Below are positions 43,883 through 52,742 of a stretch of DNA of 64,000 nucleotides, in pieces (position 1 is the first letter of the stretch; each line of letters opens with the position of its first letter). The notes under the pieces are model-generated. The model made no database searches. It was not told the origin of the DNA and worked only from the letters and a program-made list of their open reading frames with translations. The position numbers and the translations under genes were made by a program. This DNA is from Frigoribacterium sp. Leaf8 (lineage in GTDB: Bacteria; Actinomycetota; Actinomycetes; Actinomycetales; Microbacteriaceae): positions 90,112-154,111 of the forward strand of contig NZ_LMKB01000006.1 in the NCBI RefSeq assembly GCF_001421165.1. Reading direction: 5' to 3'.

Positions 43883-44617
43883 ATGACCCCCGGCCTCGCA
43901 GCATCACGAGAACGCGGCCTGCACGCCCGGGTGGTCGACGTCCTCGGAAGCGAGATCGTCGACGGTCGACTGGCCGTGGGCTCCATCCTGAACCTCGACG
44001 ACCTGGCCGTCCGCTTCACGGTGTCCCGGTCGGTGCTGCGCGAGGCCCTGCGCGTGCTGCAGTCGCTCGGCATGGTCGAGCCGCGTCAGCGCATCGGCAC
44101 GCAGGTGCTCCCCCGCACCTCGTGGGATCTCATGAACCCGCAGATCATCCTCTGGCGCGGTCGCAGTCCCGAGTACTTCGTCCAGATGCGCGAACTGCTC
44201 GAGCTGCGGCTCGGGCTCGAGCCGGTCGCGGCCCGACTGAGCGCGCTCGCCTTCACCCCCGATCAGGCCTCCGCCGTCGAGGACGCCGCCCGCACCATGG
44301 TCGCCGCCGCCGCGTCCGGTGACGGCCGCGCCTACCTCGAGGCCGACGTCGCGTTCCACACCGCCGTGCTGCGGGGCTCGGGCAACGACGTCATCGGCCA
44401 CTTCGCGTCCACCGTCGAGGCCCTGCTGCGCACCCGGACCGAAGAACGCCGCTTCACCATCACCGAGTACACGCCCGCGGCGGCCGGACTGCACCTCGAC
44501 CTCGCCCTCGCGATCCGGGCCGGCGACGCCGACGAGGCCTTCTCCCGCTCGTGGCGGCTGATCGACACGACCGTCGACGAGTTCGTGGCCGAGTCGGGCG
44601 GCTCCCCCGCCGCCTGA
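43883..44617 (+). CDS. gntR: GntR/FadR-family regulator of gluconate genes
   Basis: A 244-residue regulator with an N-terminal winged helix (about 10-75, FTVSRSVLREALRVLQSLGMV) and a C-terminal all-helical FCD domain (about 90-230). Histidines in AFHTAVL and GLHLDL are likely metal/effector ligands. The ATG at 43883 follows AAGGAG. Divergence from gntP-gntK with a shared palindrome makes a gluconate or 6-phosphogluconate-responsive repressor the best guess. Confidence 0.82.
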   Translation: MTPGLAASRERGLHARVVDVLGSEIVDGRLAVGSILNLDDLAVRFTVSRSVLREALRVLQSLGMVEPRQRIGTQVLPRTSWDLMNPQIILWRGRSPEYFVQMRELLELRLGLEPVAARLSALAFTPDQASAVEDAARTMVAAAASGDGRAYLEADVAFHTAVLRGSGNDVIGHFASTVEALLRTRTEERRFTITEYTPAAAGLHLDLALAIRAGDADEAFSRSWRLIDTTVDEFVAESGGSPAA

Positions 44618-44793
44618 TCGGCCCCGACCGCCTGCCCGCCCGGCCGTGGCCGTTGCTCGGCCACAGCCTCCCGCCCGGTCCCGGCCGTGCGGTCGGCGCG
44701 TACGGCCGACCCACCGAGGAGGCGCGGTGGACGCACAGGCGCCCGTCACGTCCTGTTCACGCACCGGTCGCCCCCGGGGTGGAGCATCGACGC

Positions 44794-45105
44794 ATGATCT
44801 CGCTCAGCGCCCTCGTCAAGCCGAAGGACGGAATCCACTCGGTCCGCCTGCTCGAGAAGAGCCTCCGCGACCACTACGAGAACGTCCCCGTCACGGACCA
44901 CCAGTACCTCGTGCGCTTCGCCGACGGTCCCGCCCTGGTGACCGACGAGCTCGCGGGTCTGCGGGTCGACGTCGTGGTCTCGGACGAGCGGGCCGCGTCG
45001 CACTTCCGCGAGGCGTTGGCGGGCGAGATCGCGACCCGCGTCCTCGGGCGCACCGTCGACGTCGTGTGGTCGCGCTCGGCGAGCGTCCCCGCGCCGCTGC
45101 GCTGA
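44794..45105 (+). CDS. Conserved hypothetical protein
   Basis: A 103-residue soluble protein I cannot name. It mixes charged helices (VRLLEKSLRDHYENV) with beta segments (QYLVRFADGPALVT) and a C-terminal VDVVWSRSASVPAPLR; the layout suggests a small alpha/beta fold. The ATG at 44794 has GGAG about 11 nt upstream, a loose site. It lies alone between gntR and the OhrR-like gene, convergent with the latter. Confidence 0.55.
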   Translation: MISLSALVKPKDGIHSVRLLEKSLRDHYENVPVTDHQYLVRFADGPALVTDELAGLRVDVVVSDERAASHFREALAGEIATRVLGRTVDVVWSRSASVPAPLR

Positions 45106-45126
45106 GGCACGGCGGAGCCGAGGGGG

Positions 45127-45576
45127 TCAGTCGCCCTCGGCGTCGGCGGCCGCGATCAGCTTCGTCATCGTGCGGTGCAGCACGACGAGCTCGTCGGGCG
45201 TCACCCCGAGCCGCGCCATCATGCGGGCGGGGATGCTCTCGGCCTCACGCCTCGACGCGGCACCGGCCGGGGTCAGCTCGATCGACAGCGCGCGCTCATC
45301 GTCGGCCCGGCGCGCTCGGGTGAGCATGCCCTGGGCCTCGAGCCGCTTGAGCAGCGGACTGAGCGTGCCCGGGTCGAGCCGCAGCAGACGACTGAGCTCA
45401 CGACCCGACAGCGGTGCGTGCTGCCAGAGGGCCAGCATGACGAGGTACTGCGGGTGCGTCAGCCCGAGCGGCTCGAGCACCGGACGGTAGGCCGCCACGA
45501 CGCCCCGCGAGGCGACCGAGAGCGCGAAGCAGATCTGGCTCTCGAGTTCGAGCGGATCGGCGCCGGCGGCGCTCAT
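45127..45576 (-). CDS. OhrR-like MarR regulator
   Basis: A 149-residue MarR-fold regulator. C16 in ICFALSVASR matches the single redox-sensing cysteine of OhrR, which loses DNA binding when organic hydroperoxides oxidise it. The winged helix (SGRELSRLLRLDPGTLSPLLKRLEAQGML) is typical. The usual target ohr is absent here; the cotranscribed upstream gene is a small zinc ribbon. Its ATG overlaps that gene's stop by 4 nt. Autoregulation through the upstream palindrome is likely. Confidence 0.8.
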   Translation of the reverse strand: MSAAGADPLELESQICFALSVASRGVVAAYRPVLEPLGLTHPQYLVMLALWQHAPLSGRELSRLLRLDPGTLSPLLKRLEAQGMLTRARRADDERALSIELTPAGAASRREAESIPARMMARLGVTPDELVVLHRTMTKLIAAADAEGD

Positions 45577-45812
45577 GCCCGCGGCGCCGGGCAGTGCACC
45601 ATGGTGCGGACGCCCGTGCGGTCGACGACGTGCTCGTCCATCGGGGCGCCGCAGAGCGGGCAGGTGCCACCGTGCTGGGGGGCCACCGCCGGCGCCTCGT
45701 TCTTCAATCCCAGCTGCGCGCCGCCGATGTAGGGACGCAGTCGGGCGTTCATGCGCTCGACCAGGTCGCCGAACCTGCTGCCGTGGTCGTGGTGCCGCTC
45801 GGGTCTCGTCAT
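45573..45812 (-). CDS. Small zinc-ribbon-like protein
   Basis: A 79-residue protein with C51-P-L-C54 and H73-C74 (possibly with H61) as a putative zinc site; the N-terminal half is polar with a short helix (FGDLVERMNARLRPYIGG). Function is unknown. The stop overlaps the start of the OhrR-like gene. TAGACT (complement of 45820-45825) lies 7 nt before the ATG, so the transcript may be leaderless. Confidence 0.65.
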   Translation of the reverse strand: MTRPERHHDHGSRFGDLVERMNARLRPYIGGAQLGLKNEAPAVAPQHGGTCPLCGAPMDEHVVDRTGVRTMVHCPAPRA

Positions 45813-45819
45813 GATGGTT

Positions 45820-45837
45820 AGTCTACCAACGATTGGT
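45820..45837 (-). promoter_or_regulatory. Promoter and OhrR-type operator
   Basis: A -10 hexamer TAGACT (minus strand) and a palindrome ACCAA-CGA-TTGGT at 45825-45837 overlap, so a bound repressor would block polymerase. It is upstream of the zinc-ribbon and OhrR-like genes. Confidence 0.6.
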
Positions 45838-45874
45838 GCCCCAACGACAGGGCCACGGCGGACGGAGACGCGAC

Positions 45875-45905
45875 CGCGCCCGCCCCGACGAACGGGGCGG
45901 GCGCG
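45875..45905 (-). terminator. Terminator hairpin of the stress-protein gene
   Basis: A perfect 12-bp stem (CGCGCCCGCCCC at 45875-45886 with 45894-45905) and 7-nt loop lie 36-66 nt downstream of the minus-strand stop at 45941. A GGAGGCGCG motif lies between. Confidence 0.75.
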
Positions 45906-45940
45906 GAACGGCGGAACCGAGGAGGCGCGGGTGGCGTCGC

Positions 45941-46657
45941 TCAGGCGACCTTGCGACCCTGCGCCAGCGTCTGGTGCGCCCGGGCGGCGAGTTCACCACG
46001 GACCAGCACCTCGTACCGGCCGGCCTCCATGGTGCGGACCGACGAGAAGTCGCGACGACCACGCAGCATCTTGTGGCCGACGAAGCCCCACAGCGCTCCC
46101 CACAGCGCACCGAGGCCGACGGCGACGAGCAGCACGCCGATCCAGGCACCCGACGGGGCGAAGATGCCGAAGAGCAAGCCGAGCAGCAGGCCGAACCACG
46201 CTCCGCCACCGGCACCGCGTCCCGCGGCCTTGCCCGAGGTCAACCGACCCGACACGTTCTCGACGGTCCGGATGTCATGCCCGACGATCGACACGCTCTC
46301 GACGGGGAAGCCCTCGTCCGACAAGAGGTCGACGGCCGACTGGGCGTCCTCGTACTTCGTGAACGACGCGAGCACCTGGGGGTAGCCCGCACCCGCGAAG
46401 GCGCCGATGCCGCCGGGGCCCGGGGTGCCCGTCGTCGGCGTGGCCTGCGGCCCGGTCTGGCCGTAGCCGGGCTGGCCGTACGGCGCGCCCGACTGGTCGC
46501 CCTGACCCGGCACCGTGCCCGACGGGCCCGGGGCCTGCCCGGCCTGCTGACCCTGGTCGCCTGCCGGCTGCTGTCCGGCGGACTGCGGTGCGTACTCGCC
46601 GTACGCGGGGCGGGGGCGGTCGTCGGGGGTGGGCGTGGTGTCCTGCTCGTTGCTCAT
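45941..46657 (-). CDS. General stress protein 17M-like membrane protein
   Basis: A 238-residue protein. A disordered Gly/Gln/Pro-rich N-terminus (1-85) is followed by a YflT/GSP17M-like alpha/beta domain (VLASFTKYEDAQSAVDLLSDEGFPVESVSIVG..., about 90-135). A glycine-zipper hydrophobic hairpin (about 143-195) probably enters the membrane. Bacillus GSP17M is induced by general stress; role here is unproved. TAGAAC (complement of 46664-46669) is 6 nt before the ATG. Confidence 0.78.
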   Translation of the reverse strand: MSNEQDTTPTPDDRPRPAYGEYAPQSAGQQPAGDQGQQAGQAPGPSGTVPGQGDQSGAPYGQPGYGQTGPQATPTTGTPGPGGIGAFAGAGYPQVLASFTKYEDAQSAVDLLSDEGFPVESVSIVGHDIRTVENVSGRLTSGKAAGRGAGGGAWFGLLLGLLFGIFAPSGAWIGVLLVAVGLGALWGALWGFVGHKMLRGRRDFSSVRTMEAGRYEVLVRGELAARAHQTLAQGRKVA

Positions 46658-46798
46658 GCTCCCGTTCTATCGCGCCCGCGTCGACGCGGAGGGAATGCAC
46701 AGACGGCCCACAGCATTCCTTGGCGCGCTCCCAGTCCCACCGGCCGCGCCACGGCCCCTCCCACACTCCGATGTCGGCGGGTGGGGCAGGATCGACGG

Positions 46799-47536
46799 AT
46801 GACCACCACCCACGTCCTCGTGCTCGACTTCGACGGGACCGTCTGCCTGGGCGACGGCGCCGTCCTGACCTACGCGCGCCTCCTGGACGAGGCCCTCGCG
46901 GCGACCGACGAGCGGCACCCACCCCGGCTGGTCGAAGCGGCGCTGGCCCGGTTCGTCGGCAGCCCGCTCGCCGACGAACCCGCCGGGGTGGAGGCCGCCC
47001 TGGCCGAGGCCGACGGATCGCCCGACGGGTACGTCGTCGCCGAGCGGGTCTCGCGCGCCCTCGGCGTCGCCGACGCGGCCCGCTCGGCCGCGTACGCCGG
47101 GGCCCGGGCGGCCCTCGCGGACGGCCGCCTCGAGATCGAGGCGCCGGACGGACTCGCCGAACTGCTCGACTCGCTGCCCGACGGCGTGCACGTCGTGCTC
47201 GTGACGAACTCCCCCGAGCACGGCGTCGTCCAGCCCCTCGAACGACTGGGCCTCGCCGACCGCGTCGACGAGATCGTCACCGACGCGCGCAAACCGTCCG
47301 GGCTGCCCGCCGTTCTCGACCGGCTCCGCGCCGACGCGGGTCTCGCCGGCCGCCCCGACCGTCTGCTCAGCGTGGGCGACATCTGGCCGAACGACCTCGA
47401 ACCGGCCGCCGCCCAGGGTTCGCCGACCGCGTTGGTCGAGCGGTTCCCCTCCGCGGACGCCCGGCCGACGCATCGCGCGGGGACGCTGCCCGAGCTGTAC
47501 CCGGCGATCCGCGCCTGGGCGGGACGCGCCTCCTGA
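46799..47536 (+). CDS. HAD-family hydrolase
   Basis: A 245-residue haloacid-dehalogenase phosphatase. The nucleophile D10 and acid D12 (LDFDGT), the Thr motif in VTNSPEH and motif IV GDIWPND (about 207-213) make the usual set. A helical cap lies between. Substrate, probably a phosphosugar or nucleotide, is unknown. The ATG at 46799 follows CAGGAT by 6 nt. It ends GRAS, encoded by CGCGCCTCCTGA. It converges with the LLM gene. Confidence 0.8.
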   Translation: MTTTHVLVLDFDGTVCLGDGAVLTYARLLDEALAATDERHPPRLVEAALARFVGSPLADEPAGVEAALAEADGSPDGYVVAERVSRALGVADAARSAAYAGARAALADGRLEIEAPDGLAELLDSLPDGVHVVLVTNSPEHGVVQPLERLGLADRVDEIVTDARKPSGLPAVLDRLRADAGLAGRPDRLLSVGDIWPNDLEPAAAQGSPTALVERFPSADARPTHRAGTLPELYPAIRAWAGRAS

Positions 47537-47580
47537 GCGGAGCCGCGCCTCCCCCGACCAGCCGGGCGTCCTGAGCGCCC

Positions 47581-47614
47581 TGCGCCTCCGGGACACGACC
47601 CCCGAGGAGGCGCA
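47581..47614. terminator. Convergent-gene hairpin
   Basis: TGCGCCTCC (47581-47589) and its perfect complement (47606-47614) face each other between the HAD and LLM genes, with CCC/GGG pairing close to the loop. Two further copies of the same motif are at 47525 and 47544. Confidence 0.55.
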
Positions 47615-47656
47615 CCACCCGTCGCGAGATCGGCGTCGGCGGCGTCCGGGCCGGCG

Positions 47657-49057
47657 TCAGACCGTCGCCGGCACCACCGCGAAGCGGGCACCCGGGTGGT
47701 CGGCCGAGAGGTGTGCGCCGGGACGGCCGAGCATCTGCTCCCGCAGCGTGCCCGTGGCCGGCTCGGCCGGCATCCGGCCACGGCGACGCAGTTCGGGCAC
47801 GACGAGGTCGGCGAAGTCGGCCAGGTCGGCCGTGCCGAAGATCGGCTCGATCAGGAAACCGTCGAGGTCGGTCTCGTCGACGAGCCGCTCGAGCTCGTCC
47901 GCGACCTCCACGGGGTCGCCGACCAGCTGGAGCCCCCGGGTGCCCTTGCCTCGCAGGTCGTCGAGGATCTCGCGCACGGTCGGGGCCGGCGAACCGTCCT
48001 TCGGCAGGAACCGGTCGATGTTGCTCTGACCCATCTGCCCGACGGGGCCTCCGTCGTCCTGCAGCTGCGTCAGGTCGCGGGACGGGTCGAGCGAGAGCAG
48101 GTCGATGCCCGTGTTGCCCGCGTAGAGGACGGCGACGACCTCGTCGGTCTGGAGGTCGTCGAACTCCTTCCGCAGCGCGACGGCCTCGTCGTGGGTCGGG
48201 GCCACCGTGACGGTCAGCCCGACCATGATCTTGACCGACTCGGGGTCGCGGCCGAGGGCGGCCGCCTTCGCGCGGATGTCGGCGACGTTCGCGGCCGTCT
48301 TCGGCACCGTCGTGCCCTGCACGAAGACGCACTCGGCGTTGCGCGCGGCGTAGGCGCGCCCCCGGTCGGACGTGCCGGCCTGGAACAGGACGGGGGTCCG
48401 CTGCGGCGACGGGGCGACCGTGAAGTAGCCGGACGACCGGAAGTGCTCGCCGGCGAACTCGACCCGGTGGATGCGGTCTCGGTCGGCGAGGACGCCCGCC
48501 TCGGCGTCACCGCGGAACGCGCCGTCCTCCCAGCAGCCCTCCCAGAGCGTCATCGCGAGGTCGACGTACTCGTCGGCCTGGTCGTAGCGGGCGTCGTGAC
48601 CGCGCATCTGGTCGTGGCCGAACAGCTCGGCGACGGTGTTCTGCGAGGCGCCCGTGACGATGTTCCAGCCGATGCGGCCGCCCGTCAGGTGGTCGAGCGT
48701 GGCGAAGCGGCGGGCCGACTGCACGGGGTGGTCGAGGCCGGTCGACGAGGTGACGACGAAGCCGAGGCGTTCGGTCTCGCGGGCCAGGGTCGGGATCAGC
48801 AGGGCCGGGTCCATGCCGGGGAAGTTGATGCCGCCGCGCGCCGCGGTCTCGGGCAGGTCGCCGTCGACCGACGGGTAGCCGAACCCGTCGGCGAAGAACA
48901 GGAAGTCGAAGCCGGCCGCGTCGAGCAGCTTCGCCATGCCGATCCACAGGTCGAGCCCGTGGTAGCCGAGCGAGTCGCTGCGCGGGTGGGACCAGCTGAG
49001 GGTGCCGCCGACCTGGGGGCCGGCGACTTCGAACACACCGAGACGGATCTGCTTCAT
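47657..49057 (-). CDS. LLM-class flavin-dependent monooxygenase (NtaA/SnaA/DszA family)
   Basis: A 466-residue TIM-barrel flavin-dependent monooxygenase of the nitrilotriacetate/DszA branch. The FMNH2 is supplied by a separate reductase. FFADGFGYPSVDGD near 54-68, the DHLTGGRIGWNIVTGASQNTV block (about 120-140) and FQAGTSDRGR near 225 are family signatures. It may oxidise a sulfonate, sulfone or amine. No reductase is adjacent. A palindrome lies immediately before its ATG, and the TetR gene precedes it on the same strand. Confidence 0.87.
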   Translation of the reverse strand: MKQIRLGVFEVAGPQVGGTLSWSHPRSDSLGYHGLDLWIGMAKLLDAAGFDFLFFADGFGYPSVDGDLPETAARGGINFPGMDPALLIPTLARETERLGFVVTSSTGLDHPVQSARRFATLDHLTGGRIGWNIVTGASQNTVAELFGHDQMRGHDARYDQADEYVDLAMTLWEGCWEDGAFRGDAEAGVLADRDRIHRVEFAGEHFRSSGYFTVAPSPQRTPVLFQAGTSDRGRAYAARNAECVFVQGTTVPKTAANVADIRAKAAALGRDPESVKIMVGLTVTVAPTHDEAVALRKEFDDLQTDEVVAVLYAGNTGIDLLSLDPSRDLTQLQDDGGPVGQMGQSNIDRFLPKDGSPAPTVREILDDLRGKGTRGLQLVGDPVEVADELERLVDETDLDGFLIEPIFGTADLADFADLVVPELRRRGRMPAEPATGTLREQMLGRPGAHLSADHPGARFAVVPATV

Positions 49058-49064
49058 GCCGTCA

Positions 49065-49082
49065 GTGAACCGGATGGTTCAC
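49065..49082 (-). promoter_or_regulatory. Palindrome upstream of the LLM gene
   Basis: The perfect inverted repeat GTGAACC-GGAT-GGTTCAC lies 7 nt before the LLM start. It is a likely operator, perhaps for the neighbouring TetR protein. A GCCCCG/CGGGGC stem at 49093-49120 may end the TetR transcript. Confidence 0.6.
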
Positions 49083-49125
49083 CCAGAGTCCAGCCCCGAA
49101 ACAAGGTCTTAACACGGGGCTCCCC

Positions 49126-49725
49126 TCAGGCGGGGACGGCGGCGGCGCGGACGCGGGCGACGAGCGCCGCGGTCGCGTCGACGGCCGCGCGGTCGACGGC
49201 CGCGCTCGCCCCGGCGCTGAGCAGCGTCGCCTGGAGACCGCGCCAGAGCGCGACCGTCTCGTGCGCGAGCGACTCGGCCCGCGCCTCCTCGACGCCCTCG
49301 GCGCGGTACGCGGCCGCCACCTGACCCACCCACTCGGAGCCGATGTCGCCGAGCAGCGAGGCGTAGCGCTCGCGATCGAAGCTCGCGAGGCCGAACACCT
49401 CGAAGAACAGGCGGTTGAAGGGCTGGTTGACGGGATCGGACACCGTCCGCCAGACGGCGAGGAGGCGCTGGTCGAGCGGCAGGTCCGGCCCGGCCAGGTG
49501 GTCCACGACCCCGACGATGCCCGGGAACCGCCGTTCGGCCCCGTGCAGCGCCGTGACGACCAGTTCTTCGCGGCTGCCGAAGTAGTACAGCAGCATGCGG
49601 TTGTTCGAGCCGACCGCCGTCGCGAGGGCGCGCAGGGTGAGCTGGCCGACGCCGTTCTCGAGCACGTGGTCGACGACGCGCTCGAGCAGTTCGGCCCTCT
49701 TGTCGGACGACTCACGCGTGGCCAT
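49126..49725 (-). CDS. TetR-family regulator
   Basis: A 199-residue regulator with an N-terminal helix-turn-helix ([26 protein letters not shown], about 30-55) and a helical ligand domain. The ATG at 49725 is used; TAGTTT (complement of 49733-49738) lies 7 nt before it, so it may be leaderless. It is divergent from the nucleoside importer operon and upstream of the LLM gene, so it may control either. A CTCGCGAG palindrome lies at 49744 in the promoter gap. Confidence 0.8.
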   Translation of the reverse strand: MATRESSDKRAELLERVVDHVLENGVGQLTLRALATAVGSNNRMLLYYFGSREELVVTALHGAERRFPGIVGVVDHLAGPDLPLDQRLLAVWRTVSDPVNQPFNRLFFEVFGLASFDRERYASLLGDIGSEWVGQVAAAYRAEGVEEARAESLAHETVALWRGLQATLLSAGASAAVDRAAVDATAALVARVRAAAVPA

Positions 49726-49844
49726 GACCCCGAAACTAACGTCTCGCGAGGTCGGCGACGACGGCAACACGACCGAAACGACGATGAAACAGTCCGGGTC
49801 TAGCTTTTCGACACCTCACCCGAACGAACCTCAGGAGTTCCCCC

Positions 49845-50975
49845 ATGAGCCCTCTCTCCGTTCCTCCCGCGTTCCGCTCCACCTCCCTCGACCGCCGCGG
49901 GTTCCTGCGCCTGGGCGGGTCGGCCGCCCTCGTCGTCGGCACGACCGCCCTGCTCGCCGCCTGCACCGACTCGTCGGCCGGGACGGGCGCGGCGACCGGC
50001 GGGGCCGCGTCCGGCGGGTCGTTCGGCACCATCGCCGTCCAGCTCTCGTGGATCAAGAACATCGAGTTCGCGGGCGAGTACTTCGCCACGGAGAAGGGCT
50101 ACTACACCGACGCCGGCTTCAGCGAGGTCACGCTGCTCGCGGGCGGCGGGCAGACCGGAGCCGAGGAGGCGCTGCTCGCCGGGCAGGCCAAGGTCGGGTT
50201 GTCGTCGGCCTCGCTCACCGGCCCCTCGGTCGCTCAGGGCGCCGCCCTCAAGATCATCGGCACGACGTTCCAGAAGAACCCGTTCTGCCTGCTCTCGCTC
50301 GAGGAGGGAGAGCCGATCCGCACCCTGGCCGACCTCAAGGGCAAGAAGATCGGCGTGCAGTCCGGCGGCAACCAGACGATCTTCGAGGGCTTCCTCAAGG
50401 CCAACGACATGACGCTGGACGACGTCGAGCTCGTCGCCACGCAGTACGACATCGCCCCGCTCGAGACGAACGCCTACGACGCGCACATGTCGTACATCAC
50501 GAACGAGCCGATCCTCGCCGAGATGGACGGCTTCACCCCGGTCGTGCTCGGCTTCGCCGACAACGGACTTCCCTTCGTCGCCGAGACCTTCACCGTCACG
50601 CAGGACACCATCGACAACGAGCGCGACATGCTCAAGGCCTTCCTGGTCGCCGAGATCAAGGGCTGGACCGACGCGGTGAAGGACCCGGAGCAGAGCGCGA
50701 AGTACGCCGCCGAGAAGTACGGCAAGGACCAGGACCTCGACGTCGAGGAGCAGACGGCCGAGGCCGAGGCGCAGAACACGCTGATCCTCACCGAGGACGT
50801 CAACGCCAACGGCCTGTTCACGATGACCGACGAGCTGGTCGCCGAGAACATCGCCTCGCTCAAGGCCATGGGCACCGACGTGTCGGCCGACGACCTCTTC
50901 GACCTCAGCATCATCAAGGAGGTCTACGAGGAGAACCCCGACCTCGTCACGACCTTCGAGATCCCCACGGCATGA
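49845..50975 (+). CDS. ABC importer substrate-binding lipoprotein, NMT1/THI5-like
   Basis: A 376-residue solute-binding lipoprotein. It has a twin-arginine-like R17-R-G-F-L-R22 and lipobox LLAAC with lipidated C40. The domain starts [23 protein letters not shown], the THI5/NMT1 hallmark; relatives bind thiamine precursors, riboflavin or aromatic and nucleobase-like ligands. Downstream purine-catabolic genes make a nucleoside or base the best guess, an inference. The ATG at 49845 follows CAGGAG. The stop overlaps the ATPase start. A possible -10 TAGCTT lies near 49801. Confidence 0.82.
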   Translation: MSPLSVPPAFRSTSLDRRGFLRLGGSAALVVGTTALLAACTDSSAGTGAATGGAASGGSFGTIAVQLSWIKNIEFAGEYFATEKGYYTDAGFSEVTLLAGGGQTGAEEALLAGQAKVGLSSASLTGPSVAQGAALKIIGTTFQKNPFCLLSLEEGEPIRTLADLKGKKIGVQSGGNQTIFEGFLKANDMTLDDVELVATQYDIAPLETNAYDAHMSYITNEPILAEMDGFTPVVLGFADNGLPFVAETFTVTQDTIDNERDMLKAFLVAEIKGWTDAVKDPEQSAKYAAEKYGKDQDLDVEEQTAEAEAQNTLILTEDVNANGLFTMTDELVAENIASLKAMGTDVSADDLFDLSIIKEVYEENPDLVTTFEIPTA

Positions 50976-51835
50976 CCATGACGGACGGCACCACGACCGC
51001 GCGCACCACGCTGCCGCTCACGACGGCCACGGGCGACCCCGCCGGCCGACCCGAACTCGCCACGGGCATCAACATCCAGGGGCTGACCAAGTCGTTCCAG
51101 CTCGGCCGGAAGAGCGTGCAGGCCCTGACGCAGATCGACCTGGGCACGAAGAAGGACTCGTTCCTCAGCCTGCTCGGCCCCTCGGGCTGCGGCAAGTCGA
51201 CCATCCTGCGCATCCTGGCCGGGCTCGAGACGCCCACCTCGGGCAGCGTCGTGATCAACGGCAAGACCGCGGCCGAGGTGCAGCGCGGGCACGAGACGGG
51301 CATCGCGTTCCAGGACTCGGCCCTGCTGCCCTGGCGCAGCGTGGAGAACAACATCCGGTTGCCGCTCGAAGTCGCCGGGCTGACTCCCCCGGCCGGCCTG
51401 ATCGACGACCTGATCGACCTCGTCGGCCTGAAGGGCTTCGAGAAGGCCAAGCCGGCGCAGCTGTCGGGCGGCATGCGCCAGCGCGTCTCGATCGCCCGCT
51501 GCCTCGCCGTGCAGCCGACCATCATGCTGCTCGACGAGCCCTTCGGCGCGCTCGACGACATGACGCGGCAGCGCATGAACGTGGAGCTGCTGCGCATCTG
51601 GGGCGAGAAGCCCGCCACGACGCTCATGGTGACGCACGGCATCGCCGAGGCCGTGTTCCTGTCCGACGTCGTCGCCGTGATGAGCGCCCGGCCCGGCCGC
51701 ATCGCCGAGGTGGTCGAGATCGACCTGCCCCGACCGCGCCTGCCCGAGCTGACCCGCACGCCGGAGTTCCACGCGTACGTCGACCGCATCTCCGAGATCC
51801 TGTTCGGCTCGCACGGGGCGGCCGCCGATGACTGA
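50972..51835 (+). CDS. ABC importer ATPase
   Basis: A 287-residue ATP-binding subunit. Walker [10 protein letters not shown] is at 69-77, the signature [10 protein letters not shown] near 166 and Walker [12 protein letters not shown] near 190. It resembles SsuB/TauB/ThiZ-type ATPases of NMT1-type importers. The N-terminal 30 residues are unusual Thr-rich. It starts in the ATGA overlap with the lipoprotein gene; a second ATG two codons on is possible. It overlaps the permease start by 8 nt. Confidence 0.9.
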   Translation: MTMTDGTTTARTTLPLTTATGDPAGRPELATGINIQGLTKSFQLGRKSVQALTQIDLGTKKDSFLSLLGPSGCGKSTILRILAGLETPTSGSVVINGKTAAEVQRGHETGIAFQDSALLPWRSVENNIRLPLEVAGLTPPAGLIDDLIDLVGLKGFEKAKPAQLSGGMRQRVSIARCLAVQPTIMLLDEPFGALDDMTRQRMNVELLRIWGEKPATTLMVTHGIAEAVFLSDVVAVMSARPGRIAEVVEIDLPRPRLPELTRTPEFHAYVDRISEILFGSHGAAADD

Positions 51836-52742
51836 TCTGCACACCTCGCCCCGCGAGACGGCCGAGCGCGAGGTCGAGGCGGAGCTGGGCCAGAGCGTGG
51901 CGCTCCAGGCCGAGACCGTCCGGGGTCGCGAGCGACGGTCGGTGCTCGGCTCGATGGCCGCTGCCCCGCCGTGGGTCGGCGCCCTCGTCGGCATCGTGCT
52001 CATCGTCGCGATCTGGCAGGTCGTGGCCGTCACGCTCTTCTCGGTGACGGGCTCGGTGCCCCCACCCGGCCAGGTGCTCGTCCAGCTCGTCACCGACCTC
52101 AGCGACCTCGTCTACTGGCGTGCCATCGGCGCGACCGCCGGCAGCGCGGCGTGGGGCTTCCTCTGGGGCAACCTCATCGCGTTCGCGCTGGCCTTCGCCG
52201 TGCTGCTCGTGCCGTGGTTCGAGGGCCTCTCGACCCAGCTCGCGGTGGTCTGCTCGTGCATCCCGCTGACGGCGATCGCGCCGATCGTCACGCTCATGTC
52301 GCCCGCCGGCGGCCGGACGACGTCGATCTTCCTGGCCGCGCTCAGCGTGATCTTCACCACCGTCATCGGCACCCTGCTCGGCCTGCGGGCCGCGAGCGAG
52401 ACCCAGCTCGACGTGATCACGGCCTACGGCGGCTCGCGCTGGACGCAGCTGGTCAAGGTCCGTCTGATCGCCGCCCTCCCCAGCATCCTCGCGGCGCTGA
52501 AGCTGGCGGCCCCCGCGGCGTTCCTCGGGGCGGTGCTCGGCGAGTACTTCCTCATCGGCGTCGACCAGGGCCTCGGCATCCTGCTGCTCGCAGCGCAGGC
52601 CACGGCGGCGTCGGTCAAGCTCTGGGCGCTGGCCCTGATCTCGGGCGGCATCGCCGGGATCGCCTACTTCGTCATCGGGCGGATCAGCCGACTGGTCACG
52701 CCCTGGTCGGCGGGCGACAGCCGCGCCGGAGAGGGGTTCTGA
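51828..52742 (+). CDS. ABC importer permease 1
   Basis: A 304-residue integral permease (BPD_transp_1 type) with a polar 45-residue N-terminus and about six membrane helices. The coupling-loop block [15 protein letters not shown] lies near 203-217. It overlaps the ATPase gene by 8 nt and the second permease gene by 1 nt. With its partner it forms a heterodimer channel for the THI5-like ligand. Confidence 0.88.
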   Translation: MTDLHTSPRETAEREVEAELGQSVALQAETVRGRERRSVLGSMAAAPPWVGALVGIVLIVAIWQVVAVTLFSVTGSVPPPGQVLVQLVTDLSDLVYWRAIGATAGSAAWGFLWGNLIAFALAFAVLLVPWFEGLSTQLAVVCSCIPLTAIAPIVTLMSPAGGRTTSIFLAALSVIFTTVIGTLLGLRAASETQLDVITAYGGSRWTQLVKVRLIAALPSILAALKLAAPAAFLGAVLGEYFLIGVDQGLGILLLAAQATAASVKLWALALISGGIAGIAYFVIGRISRLVTPWSAGDSRAGEGF

